In this document: positions 44,028-53,642 of the stretch, one piece after another
How positions within the stretch are numbered: the first letter of the stretch is position 1
Layout of the letters: every line of letters starts with the position of its first letter
Origin: Methanobacteriota archaeon
Lineage (GTDB): Archaea > Methanobacteriota > Methanobacteria > Methanobacteriales > Methanobacteriaceae
DNA length: 64,000 nucleotides
NCBI GenBank assembly: GCA_023411115.1
Contig: JAEYPF010000018.1
Coordinates: forward strand, 345,796-409,795
Direction: 5' to 3'
Made by a program: the position numbers and the translations under genes
Notes under the pieces: generated by a model
What the model was told of the DNA's origin: nothing
The model's input: only the letters and a program-made list of their open reading frames with translations
Database searches by the model: none

Positions 44028-44103
44028 CAAATAATAGGTTGGGCCAGAGATCTCTGGGGCAAAACAACATGAAATCGTTAGTTACTGAAAAGGAGGAAAA
44101 ACG

Positions 44104-45030
44104 ATGGAAAATGTGATAGAAGTGAAATCACTGGTTAAAAAATATGGTGATTTTATTGCAGTAAATAAAATATCGTTTAACATAAAGAAGGGTGAAGTTT
44201 TTGCCTTTTTAGGTCCTAATGGTGCAGGAAAGACAACAACAGTGGAAATAATTGAATGTCTTAAAAGTTCCACTGCAGGTTCTATAAGCATACTTGGATA
44301 TGACATAAAAAAAGACGAAATGAAGATAAAAAAGAATATTGGAGTACTTCCGCAGGATTTTAGCGCTTTCGAATGGTTGACTGTCTACGAAAATATTGAC
44401 TATTTCGCTCAAATGTATCCAAAACATGTAGACGTAGATGGGCTCGTTAAAATGTTAGGATTAAAGGATAAAAGAGATACATTGTTTAAGGATCTATCTG
44501 GAGGCTTAAAACAGCGTGTAGGAATAGCTATATCTCTTGTTAACGATCCTGAGATAGTTTTTCTTGATGAACCAAGCACTGGACTTGATCCAAAGGCGAG
44601 AAGAGAAGTCTGGGATGCAATAAGTGGATTAAAAAATAAAGGTAAAACTGTTTTATTAACTACACATTACATGGATGAAGCATATCACCTTGCTGATCAC
44701 GTTTGCGTCCTGCATAAAGGTGAAATTATCGCTGAAGGAACATCAGAAGATCTGATTAATCGTTATGGTGGGGGAAATACACTAATTATTAGGGAGTGTA
44801 GCCAAAAAGCTATAGATCATCTCGTAACTGAAATTCCTGATTGTTCAGTAAAAGGAAATGATATATTTGCTAAATTACCTGAAGGGGATGGCATGAAAAG
44901 CATATCTCGAGCAGTAATTATTATCAACACTGGTGAATTCACATGTGAAGAGCTTTATGTAAAAAAAGCAACTCTTGAAGATGTATTTTTAAATTTAACT
45001 GGTGAAAAACTAATAGAAGGAGGAAAATAG
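44104..45030 (+). CDS. ABC transporter ATP-binding protein (DrrA/CcmA type)
   Basis: 308 residues. Walker A FLGPNGAGKTTTVEI (about 39-53), Q-loop PQDFSAFEW, signature LSGGLKQRVGIA (about 137), Walker B VFLDEPSTGLDP (about 155-166) and the His switch LTTHYMDEA (about 189). The extra C-terminal 80 residues fit drug-exporter ATPases of the DrrA type. AAAAGGAGGAAAAACG precedes the ATG. The permease gene starts directly after its stop codon. Confidence 0.94.
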   Translation: MENVIEVKSLVKKYGDFIAVNKISFNIKKGEVFAFLGPNGAGKTTTVEIIECLKSSTAGSISILGYDIKKDEMKIKKNIGVLPQDFSAFEWLTVYENIDYFAQMYPKHVDVDGLVKMLGLKDKRDTLFKDLSGGLKQRVGIAISLVNDPEIVFLDEPSTGLDPKARREVWDAISGLKNKGKTVLLTTHYMDEAYHLADHVCVLHKGEIIAEGTSEDLINRYGGGNTLIIRECSQKAIDHLVTEIPDCSVKGNDIFAKLPEGDGMKSISRAVIIINTGEFTCEELYVKKATLEDVFLNLTGEKLIEGGK

Positions 45031-46122
45031 ATGTCTCGAGTTGCTGCAGATATCAAGTACGATCTCAAATCAACTTTCAGGAATAAAGGCATGGTTTTCT
45101 GGATTTTTATCTTTCCTATTGTTCTTTTCCTGCTCTTTGGATACATATTCGGTAGTCAATCTGGCTCAATCACGCTTTACTATATGGATCATGATGCATC
45201 ACAGACCTCAAACTCGTTTATTCAGTCTTTAAATGCCACGGGTGCAGTTGAACTTAAACAAGGTTCTGGAATGGATTTAGCGCAGATGCTTAAAGATGGA
45301 AAAGTTTCAGCTTATATTGAAATACCTTCTGGATTTGAAAAAAATATGTTAATGGCAAAATCTTCAGGAACATCTGCGTCAGGACTCTTGATTTATTATG
45401 ATAAATCTAAGTCTGCTTCCATGGCTGCAATATCAATTGTCCAGCAAGTTGCTAATGGATTTAACATGAAAACGGCTGGTGCAAAGGAAGTTATCACTGT
45501 AAATTCAAAAGATGCAGCTACACCTGGAATGAATTATTTTGACTTTTTGCTCCCTGGTATTTTGGCGATCGCAATAATGTCGGCTATAAACCTTGCAATT
45601 GGAGCAATTACTCAGCTTAGGGATAGGGGAGTATTTAGAAAACTTGCAACTACACCGCTTTCTAATACTGAATGGATTGCTGCAAGAATTACTACATGGA
45701 CTATTATAGTGGTTCTTACATTAATTCTGGCAATGGTGGTAGCATGGCTTCTCTTTGGCATACATCCTGAGATAAACATCATTTCAATCCTCCTTGTGAT
45801 TACTGGAACTGCCATGTTTGCAGGAATTGGAATAATATTTGCAAACTATGCAAAGGATCCACAATCTGCCGTAACTGCATCTATGGCTATAACGTTCCCT
45901 TTGACTTTCATATCTGGAACATTCATGCCAGTTGAGAACATGCCCTGGTTTTTGCAGTATATAGCAAAAATATCTCCTTTAACTTATCTTAGTGAGGGTC
46001 TGAGAAGCTCAATGATCACAGGGAACTTAGCAGATGCCACTACAAACCTGGCAATTATTGGAGTACTGGGGATTGCACTGTTTGGAATAGGAATAATTGT
46101 ATTTAACTGGAAAGAGGACTAA
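45031..46122 (+). CDS. ABC-2 type transporter permease
   Basis: 363 residues. One membrane helix near the N-terminus (about 20-40), a large outer domain (about 45-165), then five C-terminal helices including FLLPGILAIAIMSAINLAIGA and the TFPLTFISGTFMPVENMPW motif typical of ABC-2 permeases. It pairs with the ATPase upstream (AAGGAGGAAAATAG straddles the junction), giving a half-size exporter that dimerises. Its substrate is unknown; control by a TetR regulator suggests a toxic or hydrophobic compound. Confidence 0.92.
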   Translation: MSRVAADIKYDLKSTFRNKGMVFWIFIFPIVLFLLFGYIFGSQSGSITLYYMDHDASQTSNSFIQSLNATGAVELKQGSGMDLAQMLKDGKVSAYIEIPSGFEKNMLMAKSSGTSASGLLIYYDKSKSASMAAISIVQQVANGFNMKTAGAKEVITVNSKDAATPGMNYFDFLLPGILAIAIMSAINLAIGAITQLRDRGVFRKLATTPLSNTEWIAARITTWTIIVVLTLILAMVVAWLLFGIHPEINIISILLVITGTAMFAGIGIIFANYAKDPQSAVTASMAITFPLTFISGTFMPVENMPWFLQYIAKISPLTYLSEGLRSSMITGNLADATTNLAIIGVLGIALFGIGIIVFNWKED

Positions 46123-46204
46123 TAATCCTCCTTTTATAAACACAAAGCAAAAATGCATAAATGGTACATATATAAATTGACTAAACGAGTAAGGAGTATA
46201 CTAA

Positions 46205-46834
46205 ATGGAGAAAAGTGATTATAACATTTTAGAAGAAATTGCATTGGAAATGGGATGTCCAGAGGCAAAGGTCATTTCTGCAGATGATGTAGTAGTAGAG
46301 GATAGAGTACGTCTTAAATGCATTGTTGGTTGTCCTTATTATGGTAAAGGGCTTAGATGTCCACCGTACACACCCAGTGTAGATGAGTTTAGAAAGATGT
46401 TAAATGATTACAGCTTTGCCATGGTTATTAAGGTTAAGCCTCAAGAAATATCTGATGAAATTATGGCAAAATATAAGGATGAAAAAGAGCATGCCAGATT
46501 GAGGGATCAATATAATGACATAAATAAAATATCGTCGAGCGTATGGGCTGATTTTTCAGGTTATTACAAAAAATCTTTAATGGAACTGTTGGAGCTTGAA
46601 AGTGAGGCTTTTAAATTAGGATATACGTTTGCTACAGTATTTTTCGCTGGAAGGTGTTTGCTTTGTGAAAAATGTAGTGTAGAAACAGGCAGCTGTATGA
46701 ACCCTATGATCGCACGTTTTTCTGCAGAAGCTATGGGTATAAATCTATTAAAAACTGCAAAAAATTCCGGAATGGAACTTAAATTTGATCCCAATAATGA
46801 TCCAACTCCAATGGCGATATTGCTCATAGATTAA
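46205..46834 (+). CDS. DUF2284 Cys-rich metal-binding protein
   Basis: 209 residues. Two Cys groups fit DUF2284: CIVGCPYYGKGLRCPPYTP (about 39-57) and CLLCEKCSVETGSC (about 155-168), probably Fe-S ligands. The family occurs widely in anaerobes and its function is not known. GTAAGGAGTATACTAA precedes the ATG, and CATATATAAAT (about 46170) is a good TATA box. A hairpin, CTGATG/CATCAG (about 46874-46896), follows. Confidence 0.85.
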   Translation: MEKSDYNILEEIALEMGCPEAKVISADDVVVEDRVRLKCIVGCPYYGKGLRCPPYTPSVDEFRKMLNDYSFAMVIKVKPQEISDEIMAKYKDEKEHARLRDQYNDINKISSSVWADFSGYYKKSLMELLELESEAFKLGYTFATVFFAGRCLLCEKCSVETGSCMNPMIARFSAEAMGINLLKTAKNSGMELKFDPNNDPTPMAILLID

Positions 46835-46960
46835 TGAATAGAATACAAATCAGGATTTTAAATATAAAACTGACTGATGATATTTTATACCATCAGCAGA
46901 AGTTAGTAGGATGAGTATAAATATTATTAGTAGATAGAATGGAAAGAATATGGTGATTTC

Positions 46961-47812
46961 ATGTCAGAGATCAGTCTAGATACAAATTATGTAGAAAATG
47001 TTTTAACTGAAAATAATTACATTCCTGATGCTAACATTGCCACTGTTGTATTTTTAGCTTTATCACTTAAAAAACCAATTTTAATTGAGGGTCCACCTGG
47101 AACTGGTAAGACAGAGCTTTCAAAGGCAATTTCTAAGGCATTTGAAAGGGATTTTTTCAGGATACAGTGTTATGAAGGTATAACCTTTGAACAGATCGTG
47201 GGTGAATGGAACTATCAAAAACAGCTCTTAAGTCTTGAAATGTCCAAAATAAAGAAATCGGAAGAAGATGTATTTAAAGAAGAATTTTTCATAAAAAGGC
47301 CCTTATTATCTGCATTTATGAATGAAAATCCTTCTGTAATATTAATTGATGAAATTGATAAAGCTGATGAAGAAGTGGAGAGCTTCCTGCTCCAAGCACT
47401 TGGGGAAAAACAGATTACTGTAAACGATCTGGGAACTTTTGAATTAAACAACGATCTGATGGTTATAATGACATCAAATTCCCAGAGGCAGCTTCTTGAT
47501 GAGACAAAAGATCGCTGCTTGTATTTATACATTGACTACCCTTCATTTGAAAGGGAAGTTGAGATAGTTAAATCACACACCCCTGGAGCGTCTTTAAACC
47601 TTATAAAGAGTGTTGTAAAGGCGATACAAAAAATAAGAAAGCTAAATCTTACTAAAAATCCTTCAATCAGAGCTACTATTGACTGGGTTAGAAGTCTAAT
47701 GTTATTTAACAAGGACAGTTTAGATGATGACTCTCTTAAAAAGACCATTAATGTAGTTATTAAAAATGAAGATGATAGAAAAAAAGTTTTAAACAATATT
47801 AAAGCAAAATAA
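46961..47812 (+). CDS. MoxR-type AAA+ ATPase
   Basis: 283 residues. Walker A EGPPGTGKTELSKA (about 44-57), Walker B VILIDEIDKADEEVESFLLQALGE (part of 126-149), sensor 1 VIMTSNSQR (about 168) and an arginine-finger-containing region after it. MoxR ATPases work with VWA proteins as chaperones that load metals or cofactors; the VWA partner is the next gene (19 bases on). A TATA-like GAGTATAAATATT (46914-46926) and GGTGATTTC ribosome site precede it. Confidence 0.92.
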   Translation: MSEISLDTNYVENVLTENNYIPDANIATVVFLALSLKKPILIEGPPGTGKTELSKAISKAFERDFFRIQCYEGITFEQIVGEWNYQKQLLSLEMSKIKKSEEDVFKEEFFIKRPLLSAFMNENPSVILIDEIDKADEEVESFLLQALGEKQITVNDLGTFELNNDLMVIMTSNSQRQLLDETKDRCLYLYIDYPSFEREVEIVKSHTPGASLNLIKSVVKAIQKIRKLNLTKNPSIRATIDWVRSLMLFNKDSLDDDSLKKTINVVIKNEDDRKKVLNNIKAK

Positions 47813-47831
47813 CTGTCTAAATGGAATTGAC

Positions 47832-48980
47832 ATGATAAATGAAATGGTTAAATTTTCAGGTATGCTTCGGGAAAATGGAATTCCAGCAAGTATTAGAAGC
47901 ACAAAAATTGCCTGTGAAGCAGCTCCTTTAATTGAAACAAGCAGTGGAAATTTACAGGAAGCCCTGGCATGTATTTATCTTAAAGATCAGCGCCAGAGAA
48001 AGAAATTTAACGAGTTATATAAATCATTCTTTGAGAAAAAAGGAGAAAAAGAAGAACAGAAACTTTCATCAGGAGCTGGATACAGGCCAAGATTCATAAA
48101 AAAGTACAATGTTTCCATCAGCACAAAGAGGGTTTCTGACTTCGATTCTGGTGATAAAGGCCAACAATACAAAATAGATTACATAAAAAATACTTTAAAT
48201 GATTTAAATGATAATGCAAACAGGGAAGGCAACTCAGAGCTTCTGAAAAGTAATTTAAGGACCTTAAATACCCTTCAGCCTGAATTGATAGATCTATGCC
48301 AGAAACTTGGCCGAAAAATAGCCACAAAAAGAGTTCGACGGTATAAAATGGCCAAAAACCAGAGACCAGATATTAGAAGGAGTATTAGAAAAAACATGAA
48401 ACATGGTGGAACTCTTCTGGAGCTTGTGAAGAGTAAACCAAAGATAAAAAAGCAGAATCATTATTTTTTAAGCGATGTGAGTGTTTCATGTGACTGGATA
48501 AGCATCTGGTTTTTCTGTATGATCTATGCAGCCCAAAATTCTTTTAACCGGGCAAAAGCATTTGAATTTGATAATAAAACCGCTGAAATGTCATCTGCTC
48601 TTCAGGAAGTTAATTTAGTTGATGCATTTCTTAAAGTTATTGAAATCAGGCAGAAAAATTCCATGATCCGCGGTAAATCTAACATGTTTACAGCATTTGA
48701 AGGTTTTATAAAACAGGCTAACCTGAACAGTAAATCTTATGTCTTGATTTTAAGTGATTGTAGAGACTGGGCAGGTCCTAAAGAAGAGGGCATACCAAAA
48801 AGTGCAGAACTCATTGAAAACATGGTTAAAAAATCTAAACGGGTTTTAATATTGAATCCGGAGCCAAAAATTAAATGGAATGCAGCTGATAGTTGTGTTT
48901 CTTACTATGAAGATGCTGGGGCTGAAGTTTTTGAAGTTAGTGATCTGGAACAGCTTGCTAATTTGATAAGCGAAATTTAA
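47832..48980 (+). CDS. CoxE-like VWA-domain protein
   Basis: 382 residues. The first 200 are helical and basic; the VWA domain begins near 210 with the MIDAS motif DVSVS (about 215-219), with further MIDAS-type residues in LILSDCRDW (about 305). This is the CoxE form that partners MoxR ATPases. In aerobic bacteria such pairs help install Mo/Cu in CO dehydrogenase; the target in this methanogen is unknown. It is followed by a small gene nine bases downstream. Confidence 0.87.
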   Translation: MINEMVKFSGMLRENGIPASIRSTKIACEAAPLIETSSGNLQEALACIYLKDQRQRKKFNELYKSFFEKKGEKEEQKLSSGAGYRPRFIKKYNVSISTKRVSDFDSGDKGQQYKIDYIKNTLNDLNDNANREGNSELLKSNLRTLNTLQPELIDLCQKLGRKIATKRVRRYKMAKNQRPDIRRSIRKNMKHGGTLLELVKSKPKIKKQNHYFLSDVSVSCDWISIWFFCMIYAAQNSFNRAKAFEFDNKTAEMSSALQEVNLVDAFLKVIEIRQKNSMIRGKSNMFTAFEGFIKQANLNSKSYVLILSDCRDWAGPKEEGIPKSAELIENMVKKSKRVLILNPEPKIKWNAADSCVSYYEDAGAEVFEVSDLEQLANLISEI

Positions 48981-48989
48981 GGTGGTACG

Positions 48990-49250
48990 ATGATAGAATA
49001 TTTAGCTCAAGATGAAGGGCTTATTACACATCAATTAATTTTTAAAGATACTGGAATCTCTGAAAAGGCTTATAAAAAGTTAGAGAAGCTTGTAAAGAAA
49101 TATGATACAAAAGCAGTACTGACGCATGTTCCTGTTGCAGATGAAGTTGTAATCATTGTAAATAAACGATGTGAAGACGATGATTGCCGTAAAAGTGAAT
49201 CTGAAAGATTTATTGAGTATTATAATAAGATTTTAAGAAAAATTAAATAG
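48990..49250 (+). CDS. 86-residue protein in the MoxR-VWA operon
   Basis: 86 residues, alpha-beta pattern: a helix (KAYKKLEKLVKKY), a strand (KAVLTHVPVADEVVIIV), a Cys pair (CEDDDC) and a C-terminal basic helix. AAGGTGGTACG precedes the ATG, nine bases after the VWA gene. I do not recognise a family. The conserved context suggests it acts in the same assembly step. Confidence 0.65.
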   Translation: MIEYLAQDEGLITHQLIFKDTGISEKAYKKLEKLVKKYDTKAVLTHVPVADEVVIIVNKRCEDDDCRKSESERFIEYYNKILRKIK

Positions 49251-49254
49251 TTTG

Positions 49255-49331
<77 letters not shown>

Positions 49332-49427
49332 ACATTAATTCAAAAATAATTTGTCTGGTATGCTTTATAAAGTTTATACTTTGTTTTTAAATTAAAATAG
49401 ATCATAAAATTAATGGATTTTAGTAAG

Positions 49428-49508
<81 letters not shown>

Positions 49509-49624
49509 TACGGTTTAAAGTTGGTAATTACTAGATTGTAGGTTCTTCTATATAAAATAAACTGTTACATGTAACTATTTTTATAATAATTACATGTAAT
49601 TCCCGCTAGTTGCACCTGTTAAAT

Positions 49625-50350
49625 TTACATGTAAGCTGGTGATTCTGTTTCGCCTTGGCCTTGTACAGTTTGGGCCAGTTCTTTAAGCCGTGCTTCTATG
49701 TCCTCTGCTTCTTTTATAAGAGGTTCTGGATCGATACTAGTGCCTAACATTTTGTTTAAAACATTTATCACGTCAGCAGCAGCCCTTGGATCAGGATAAG
49801 GGCTTGTTATTTCTGCAAATAGGCAGGATCCAGATATGCCTTTCATCATACTTCTTGTAAGCAGAGTACCAGATAATCCAGCTATATTTCCAAATGGTAA
49901 AATAGGCACGTCTATCTTTCCAAGTCGTTCTAGGGCTTCATCTGAATTTGCAGCACCTGCCGCGCCCTGACTTTTCTCTCTTACAACTATACTGTTAAAT
50001 GTGATTATTTCTTTACTATTATTTCTTTCCATCCAGTCCACTATACCGTTTGTCATGTCATAAGCTACGTTTGGTGGAATGATGAAATCTGACAGGAATA
50101 AAACAATTCCCTCTGAAGAATATATTCTGAATGGATGAATTGCCTTACCTTTATACAGTACTGCAAGAGGGGGGAAATCTTTGGAGTCAATATATCCTAT
50201 TTCTTCCATATTTAGCTCTTCAACTAAGAGCCATCCTATTATATTTCCTATAAGGCCTAATTCGGGTGATCCTTCTAAGACTATTGCATCTTTAACATCT
50301 TTAGAAATTATTTTACAGCATTCATATTGAGTCTCAACCATATCAACCAT
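49625..50350 (-). CDS. Proteasome assembly chaperone (PAC2) family protein, second copy
   Basis: 241 residues. Same fold as 41073-41840: LEGSPELGLIGNIIGWLLVEEL (part of 24-45), DFPPLAVLYKG, GNIAGLSGTLLTRSMMKGI (about 158-176). It is distinct enough to be a separate subgroup. Its ATG directly follows the stop of the PepSY-like gene and uses GGAGGTGCACC, which lies inside that gene. It may act with the first copy (PbaA/PbaB type pair), but only family knowledge suggests this. Confidence 0.88.
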   Translation of the reverse strand: MVDMVETQYECCKIISKDVKDAIVLEGSPELGLIGNIIGWLLVEELNMEEIGYIDSKDFPPLAVLYKGKAIHPFRIYSSEGIVLFLSDFIIPPNVAYDMTNGIVDWMERNNSKEIITFNSIVVREKSQGAAGAANSDEALERLGKIDVPILPFGNIAGLSGTLLTRSMMKGISGSCLFAEITSPYPDPRAAADVINVLNKMLGTSIDPEPLIKEAEDIEARLKELAQTVQGQGETESPAYM

Positions 50351-50785
50351 CTATGGTGCACCTCCTGCACCTCCAATAATATCGCCTGTTTGAGCGTCTA
50401 TTTCAAATTCACCTTTGGTTATGCCGTTGACTATAACTGGAACGATGTAAATTTGTTTTCCATTTCTTGTTATTAATTTTGGAGTACCTGCTACTGCTCC
50501 TGTTACTTGTATATTGTCTTGAGCTATTGACTTAGCTTTAGTCACCGATATTTTCACATTACTGCCTCCATTTGCAGTTTGACTTCCTGTAGAAGTCGTT
50601 CCACTTTGGGATCCACTTTGACCTACTTCAGATTGTGTACTTGTTGGTTGGTCGGTGGATTTTTGGTTCTGTGAATCAGTAGGTTGCCATAATCCAGGAG
50701 TGCTTGTTGTGATTTGATAACTCGCAGCTGCAATACCTATAAGTAGTACAATGACAACTGATAAAAGGATCTTTGTATTGACCAT
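50351..50785 (-). CDS. Membrane-anchored PepSY-like protein
   Basis: 144 residues. One hydrophobic segment (about 5-22) is followed by a Ser/Thr/Gln-rich linker (about 35-75) and a C-terminal domain (about 78-144) with KISVTKAKSIAQDNI and VNGITKGEFEIDAQTGDIIGG, which matches the PepSY pattern of a helix plus two strands. PepSY domains inhibit peptidases or bind at the cell surface. It is coupled to the PAC2-family gene downstream. Confidence 0.75.
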   Translation of the reverse strand: MVNTKILLSVVIVLLIGIAAASYQITTSTPGLWQPTDSQNQKSTDQPTSTQSEVGQSGSQSGTTSTGSQTANGGSNVKISVTKAKSIAQDNIQVTGAVAGTPKLITRNGKQIYIVPVIVNGITKGEFEIDAQTGDIIGGAGGAP

Positions 50786-51125
50786 TAGTTCACCTCGTCG
50801 TAGAATTTCACTGATATCTAATTGGAGTTTTATTACTTAAATAATATTTACTAATATAGATTTTTGACTTATTATAGTTTTAGTATCTCCCATTATATGA
50901 TGAAAATAGCTTATAAAATTTGCTATAAAGGGTATTTTTAAAAAATAGAAGGTATTTTACTTTGTTGTATATTTATACAAAGTTGAAATTATTAATTCTA
51001 AAGTATTAATTGGTCTTTCATAATATATATATTTTTCATTTTTTTTTTCAAAGAAAAGCTTATTATTAGATTAAATAAATTGAAATAATGATATTCGTAT
51101 ATTTTAAAAACAAGAGGTGATACAT
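50786..51125 (+). promoter_or_regulatory. Promoter region of the frh operon
   Basis: 340 bases between the divergent PepSY-like gene and frhA. An AT-rich TAATATATATATTT (about 51021-51034) is the best TATA box and would leave a leader of roughly 65 bases or less; CGTATATTTTAAA (about 51096) is an alternative. AAGAGGTGATACAT is the ribosome site before the TTG start. No clear operator was found. Confidence 0.5.
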
Positions 51126-52349
51126 TTGAGCGAAAAGATTGTTATATCGCCAACATCACGACAGGAAGGACACGCAGAATTAGTCATGGAAGTCGATGAT
51201 GAAGGAATAGTAACTAAGGGGCGATACTTTAGTATTACTCCAGTCAGAGGACTAGAAAAGATAGTAACAGGCAAAGCTCCAGAAACCGCACCAGTAATCG
51301 TGCAAAGGATCTGTGGTGTCTGTCCTATACCTCACACTTTAGCGTCTGTGGAAGCTATGGATGATTCATTAGGTATAGAGCCACCAAAAGCCGGTAAACA
51401 GTTAAGAGAGTTGGTTATGGCAGCTCACGACGTTAACAGTCACGCTATACACCATTTCTTAATAGCACCTGATTTTGTTCCAGAAAACTTAATGGCTGCA
51501 GCCATAAACTCAGTTTCTGAAATAAGAAAAACTGCACAGTACGTAGTTGATATGGTTGGTGGAGAAGGTATACACCCATCCGATGTCAGAATTGGTGGAA
51601 TGGCAAGAAACATTTCTGAACTTGCAAGAAAAAGGTTATACGCAAGATTAAAAGCACTCCAACCAAAAGTAGATGAGCACGTAGACCTCATTGTAGGTTT
51701 AGTTGCAGATAAAGATTTACCAAAAGGATTAGGAGTTCACAATCAGCCAACACTTGCTACCGACAGAATTTATGGTAACAGGGATAACTTTGATCTAGAC
51801 AGATTTACTGAAATTATGCCAGAAAGATGGTATAATGACCCAGAAATCGGTAAAAAAGCATGTTCAACAATCCCTCTTTACGATGGTGTAAACATAGAAG
51901 TAGGTCCAAGAGCAAGAGCTATTAAGTACGGAGGATTCTCCGGAAAAGGTACCGTTGCTCAGCACGTAGCTAGAGCATATGAAATGAAATCTGCTCTCTC
52001 AAAAGCTATAGCCATACTGGATGATTTAAACACATCCGCACCTGCAAACGTTGGTAACTTCGATGTTAGAGGTACTGGTAAGCTTGGAATTGGTGCAATA
52101 GAAGGTCCAAGAGGAATGGACGTTCACATGGCTCAAGTAGGCGAAAACGGTAAAACAGAATTCTACAGCGCTTTAGTCCCAACAACATGGAACATACCAA
52201 CCATGGGACCTGCAACCGAAGGATTCCACCATGAATTTGGGCCACATGTAATAAGAGGATATGATCCTTGTCTGTCCTGTGCTACTCACATGATAGTAAT
52301 AGATGACGAAGACAAGAGTATCATAAAAAACGAAATGGTCAGATTATAG
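51126..52349 (+). CDS. frhA: Coenzyme F420-reducing hydrogenase, alpha subunit FrhA
   Basis: 407 residues from TTG at 51126; the GTG at 51117 is part of the ribosome binding site. Ni-Fe ligands are RICGVCPIPHTL (about 62-73) near the N-terminus and DPCLSCATHMI (about 382-392) near the C-terminus, so it is a group 3a large subunit with the C-terminal peptide to be removed by FrhD. It oxidises H2 to supply electrons to F420 in methanogenesis. First gene of frhADGB. Confidence 0.98.
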   Translation: MSEKIVISPTSRQEGHAELVMEVDDEGIVTKGRYFSITPVRGLEKIVTGKAPETAPVIVQRICGVCPIPHTLASVEAMDDSLGIEPPKAGKQLRELVMAAHDVNSHAIHHFLIAPDFVPENLMAAAINSVSEIRKTAQYVVDMVGGEGIHPSDVRIGGMARNISELARKRLYARLKALQPKVDEHVDLIVGLVADKDLPKGLGVHNQPTLATDRIYGNRDNFDLDRFTEIMPERWYNDPEIGKKACSTIPLYDGVNIEVGPRARAIKYGGFSGKGTVAQHVARAYEMKSALSKAIAILDDLNTSAPANVGNFDVRGTGKLGIGAIEGPRGMDVHMAQVGENGKTEFYSALVPTTWNIPTMGPATEGFHHEFGPHVIRGYDPCLSCATHMIVIDDEDKSIIKNEMVRL

Positions 52350-52359
52350 GGAATAGAAA

Positions 52360-52830
52360 ATGCCATACGACGCGGAGATTTTGGTAGTTGGCTGTGGAAA
52401 TGTCCTGTTCGAAGATGACGGATTTGGACCAGCGGTAATAGAATCCTTACAGGAATATTTCAAGGATCATGAACTTCCAGAGAACACAATGTTAATAGAT
52501 GCAGGAACCAGCGCACCACATTTCATATTTTCTCTTCCACATGAATCGTGGAAGAAACTTATAGTTGTGGATATAGTTGAATCAGGCGCTGAACCTGGGA
52601 CAGTGCGGAGATTTGAAGTAACAGAACTTCCAAGAGGACGATATGATGATGCTCACTCATGGTCGGTTGAAGAACCTTTACATGAGCTAAGTAAAAAATG
52701 CGAAGTTTTCGTAATTGGATGTCAGCCGGAGTCTGTCTCTGCCCCCGATGTTATAATGGGGTTAACTGAAAGTGTGGAAGAAGCCGTTCCCAAGGCCATT
52801 AAAATCATTTTAAAAGAAATAGGGGTTTAG
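52360..52830 (+). CDS. frhD: F420-reducing hydrogenase maturation endopeptidase FrhD
   Basis: 156 residues of the HyaD/HycI protease type: VVGCGNVLFEDDGFGPAV (about 8-25), whose Glu and Asp bind nickel, and DAGTSAPHF (about 48). It trims the C-terminus of FrhA after nickel insertion. It starts 10 bases after frhA, in the standard frhADGB order. Confidence 0.96.
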   Translation: MPYDAEILVVGCGNVLFEDDGFGPAVIESLQEYFKDHELPENTMLIDAGTSAPHFIFSLPHESWKKLIVVDIVESGAEPGTVRRFEVTELPRGRYDDAHSWSVEEPLHELSKKCEVFVIGCQPESVSAPDVIMGLTESVEEAVPKAIKIILKEIGV

Positions 52831-52833
52831 CAT

Positions 52834-53631
52834 ATGTTAGCCCGAATTAAGGAATTTTTAGGAATGGAAGCTAAGCCAACGGAAGATAAAAAAGTAGCTT
52901 CAGAAGAGGAGGTTGAAAAAGTGGCTGAAGAGAAACCTAAACCAAGGATTGGATACATCCACTTAAGCGGATGTACAGGGGATGTCATGTCGTTAAGTGA
53001 AAATTACGACATTTTGGCGCCTTTACTCACCGAAATGGTGGATATAGTATACGGACAAACACTGGTAGACCGATGGGATGTACCAGAAATGGATATAGCA
53101 TTAGTAGAAGGGTCTGTTTGTCTACAAGATGAACACAGTTTACACGAACTGAAAGAAGTGAGAGAAAAAGCAGGATTAGTAGTTGCTTACGGTTCATGTG
53201 CTGCAACAGGATGTTTCACCAGATATTCTAGAGGTGGACAGCAAGCACAGCCAGCTCACGAATCATTTGTTCCAATAGCAGATGTTGTAAAAGTCGATTT
53301 AGCAATCCCAGGATGCCCACCATCACCAGAAATTATTGCTAAAACAGTTGTTGCTGCAATTAACGGTGATATGGATTACCTACAACCAATGATGGATCTT
53401 GTAGGCTACACCGAAGCTGATGGATTCGACTTACAGGAAAAAGTTGTAAACCAGGCACTATGTATCGCTTGTGGAACTTGTGCAATGTCTTGTCAAACAC
53501 GTGCACTTGATATGACAAGTGGTAGGCCAGAAGTTAACATAGACCGATGTGTAAGATGTGGTGTATGTTACACCCAGTGTCCAAGAAGCTGGTGGCCAAT
53601 GGATAGAATTAAAAAGGATACTGGATTATAG
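52834..53631 (+). CDS. frhG: F420-reducing hydrogenase, gamma subunit FrhG
   Basis: 265 residues. After a charged Lys/Glu-rich N-terminus (about 10-33) comes the small-subunit core with HLSGCTGDVMSL (about 44), YGSCAATGCFTRY and IPGCPPSPEII, which bind the proximal cluster. Two [4Fe-4S] motifs close the protein (CIACGTCAMSCQTRA and CVRCGVCYTQCPRSW, about 210-255). It links FrhA to FrhB. It begins three bases after frhD. Confidence 0.97.
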   Translation: MLARIKEFLGMEAKPTEDKKVASEEEVEKVAEEKPKPRIGYIHLSGCTGDVMSLSENYDILAPLLTEMVDIVYGQTLVDRWDVPEMDIALVEGSVCLQDEHSLHELKEVREKAGLVVAYGSCAATGCFTRYSRGGQQAQPAHESFVPIADVVKVDLAIPGCPPSPEIIAKTVVAAINGDMDYLQPMMDLVGYTEADGFDLQEKVVNQALCIACGTCAMSCQTRALDMTSGRPEVNIDRCVRCGVCYTQCPRSWWPMDRIKKDTGL

Positions 53632-53642
53632 GAGGCTAAAAA

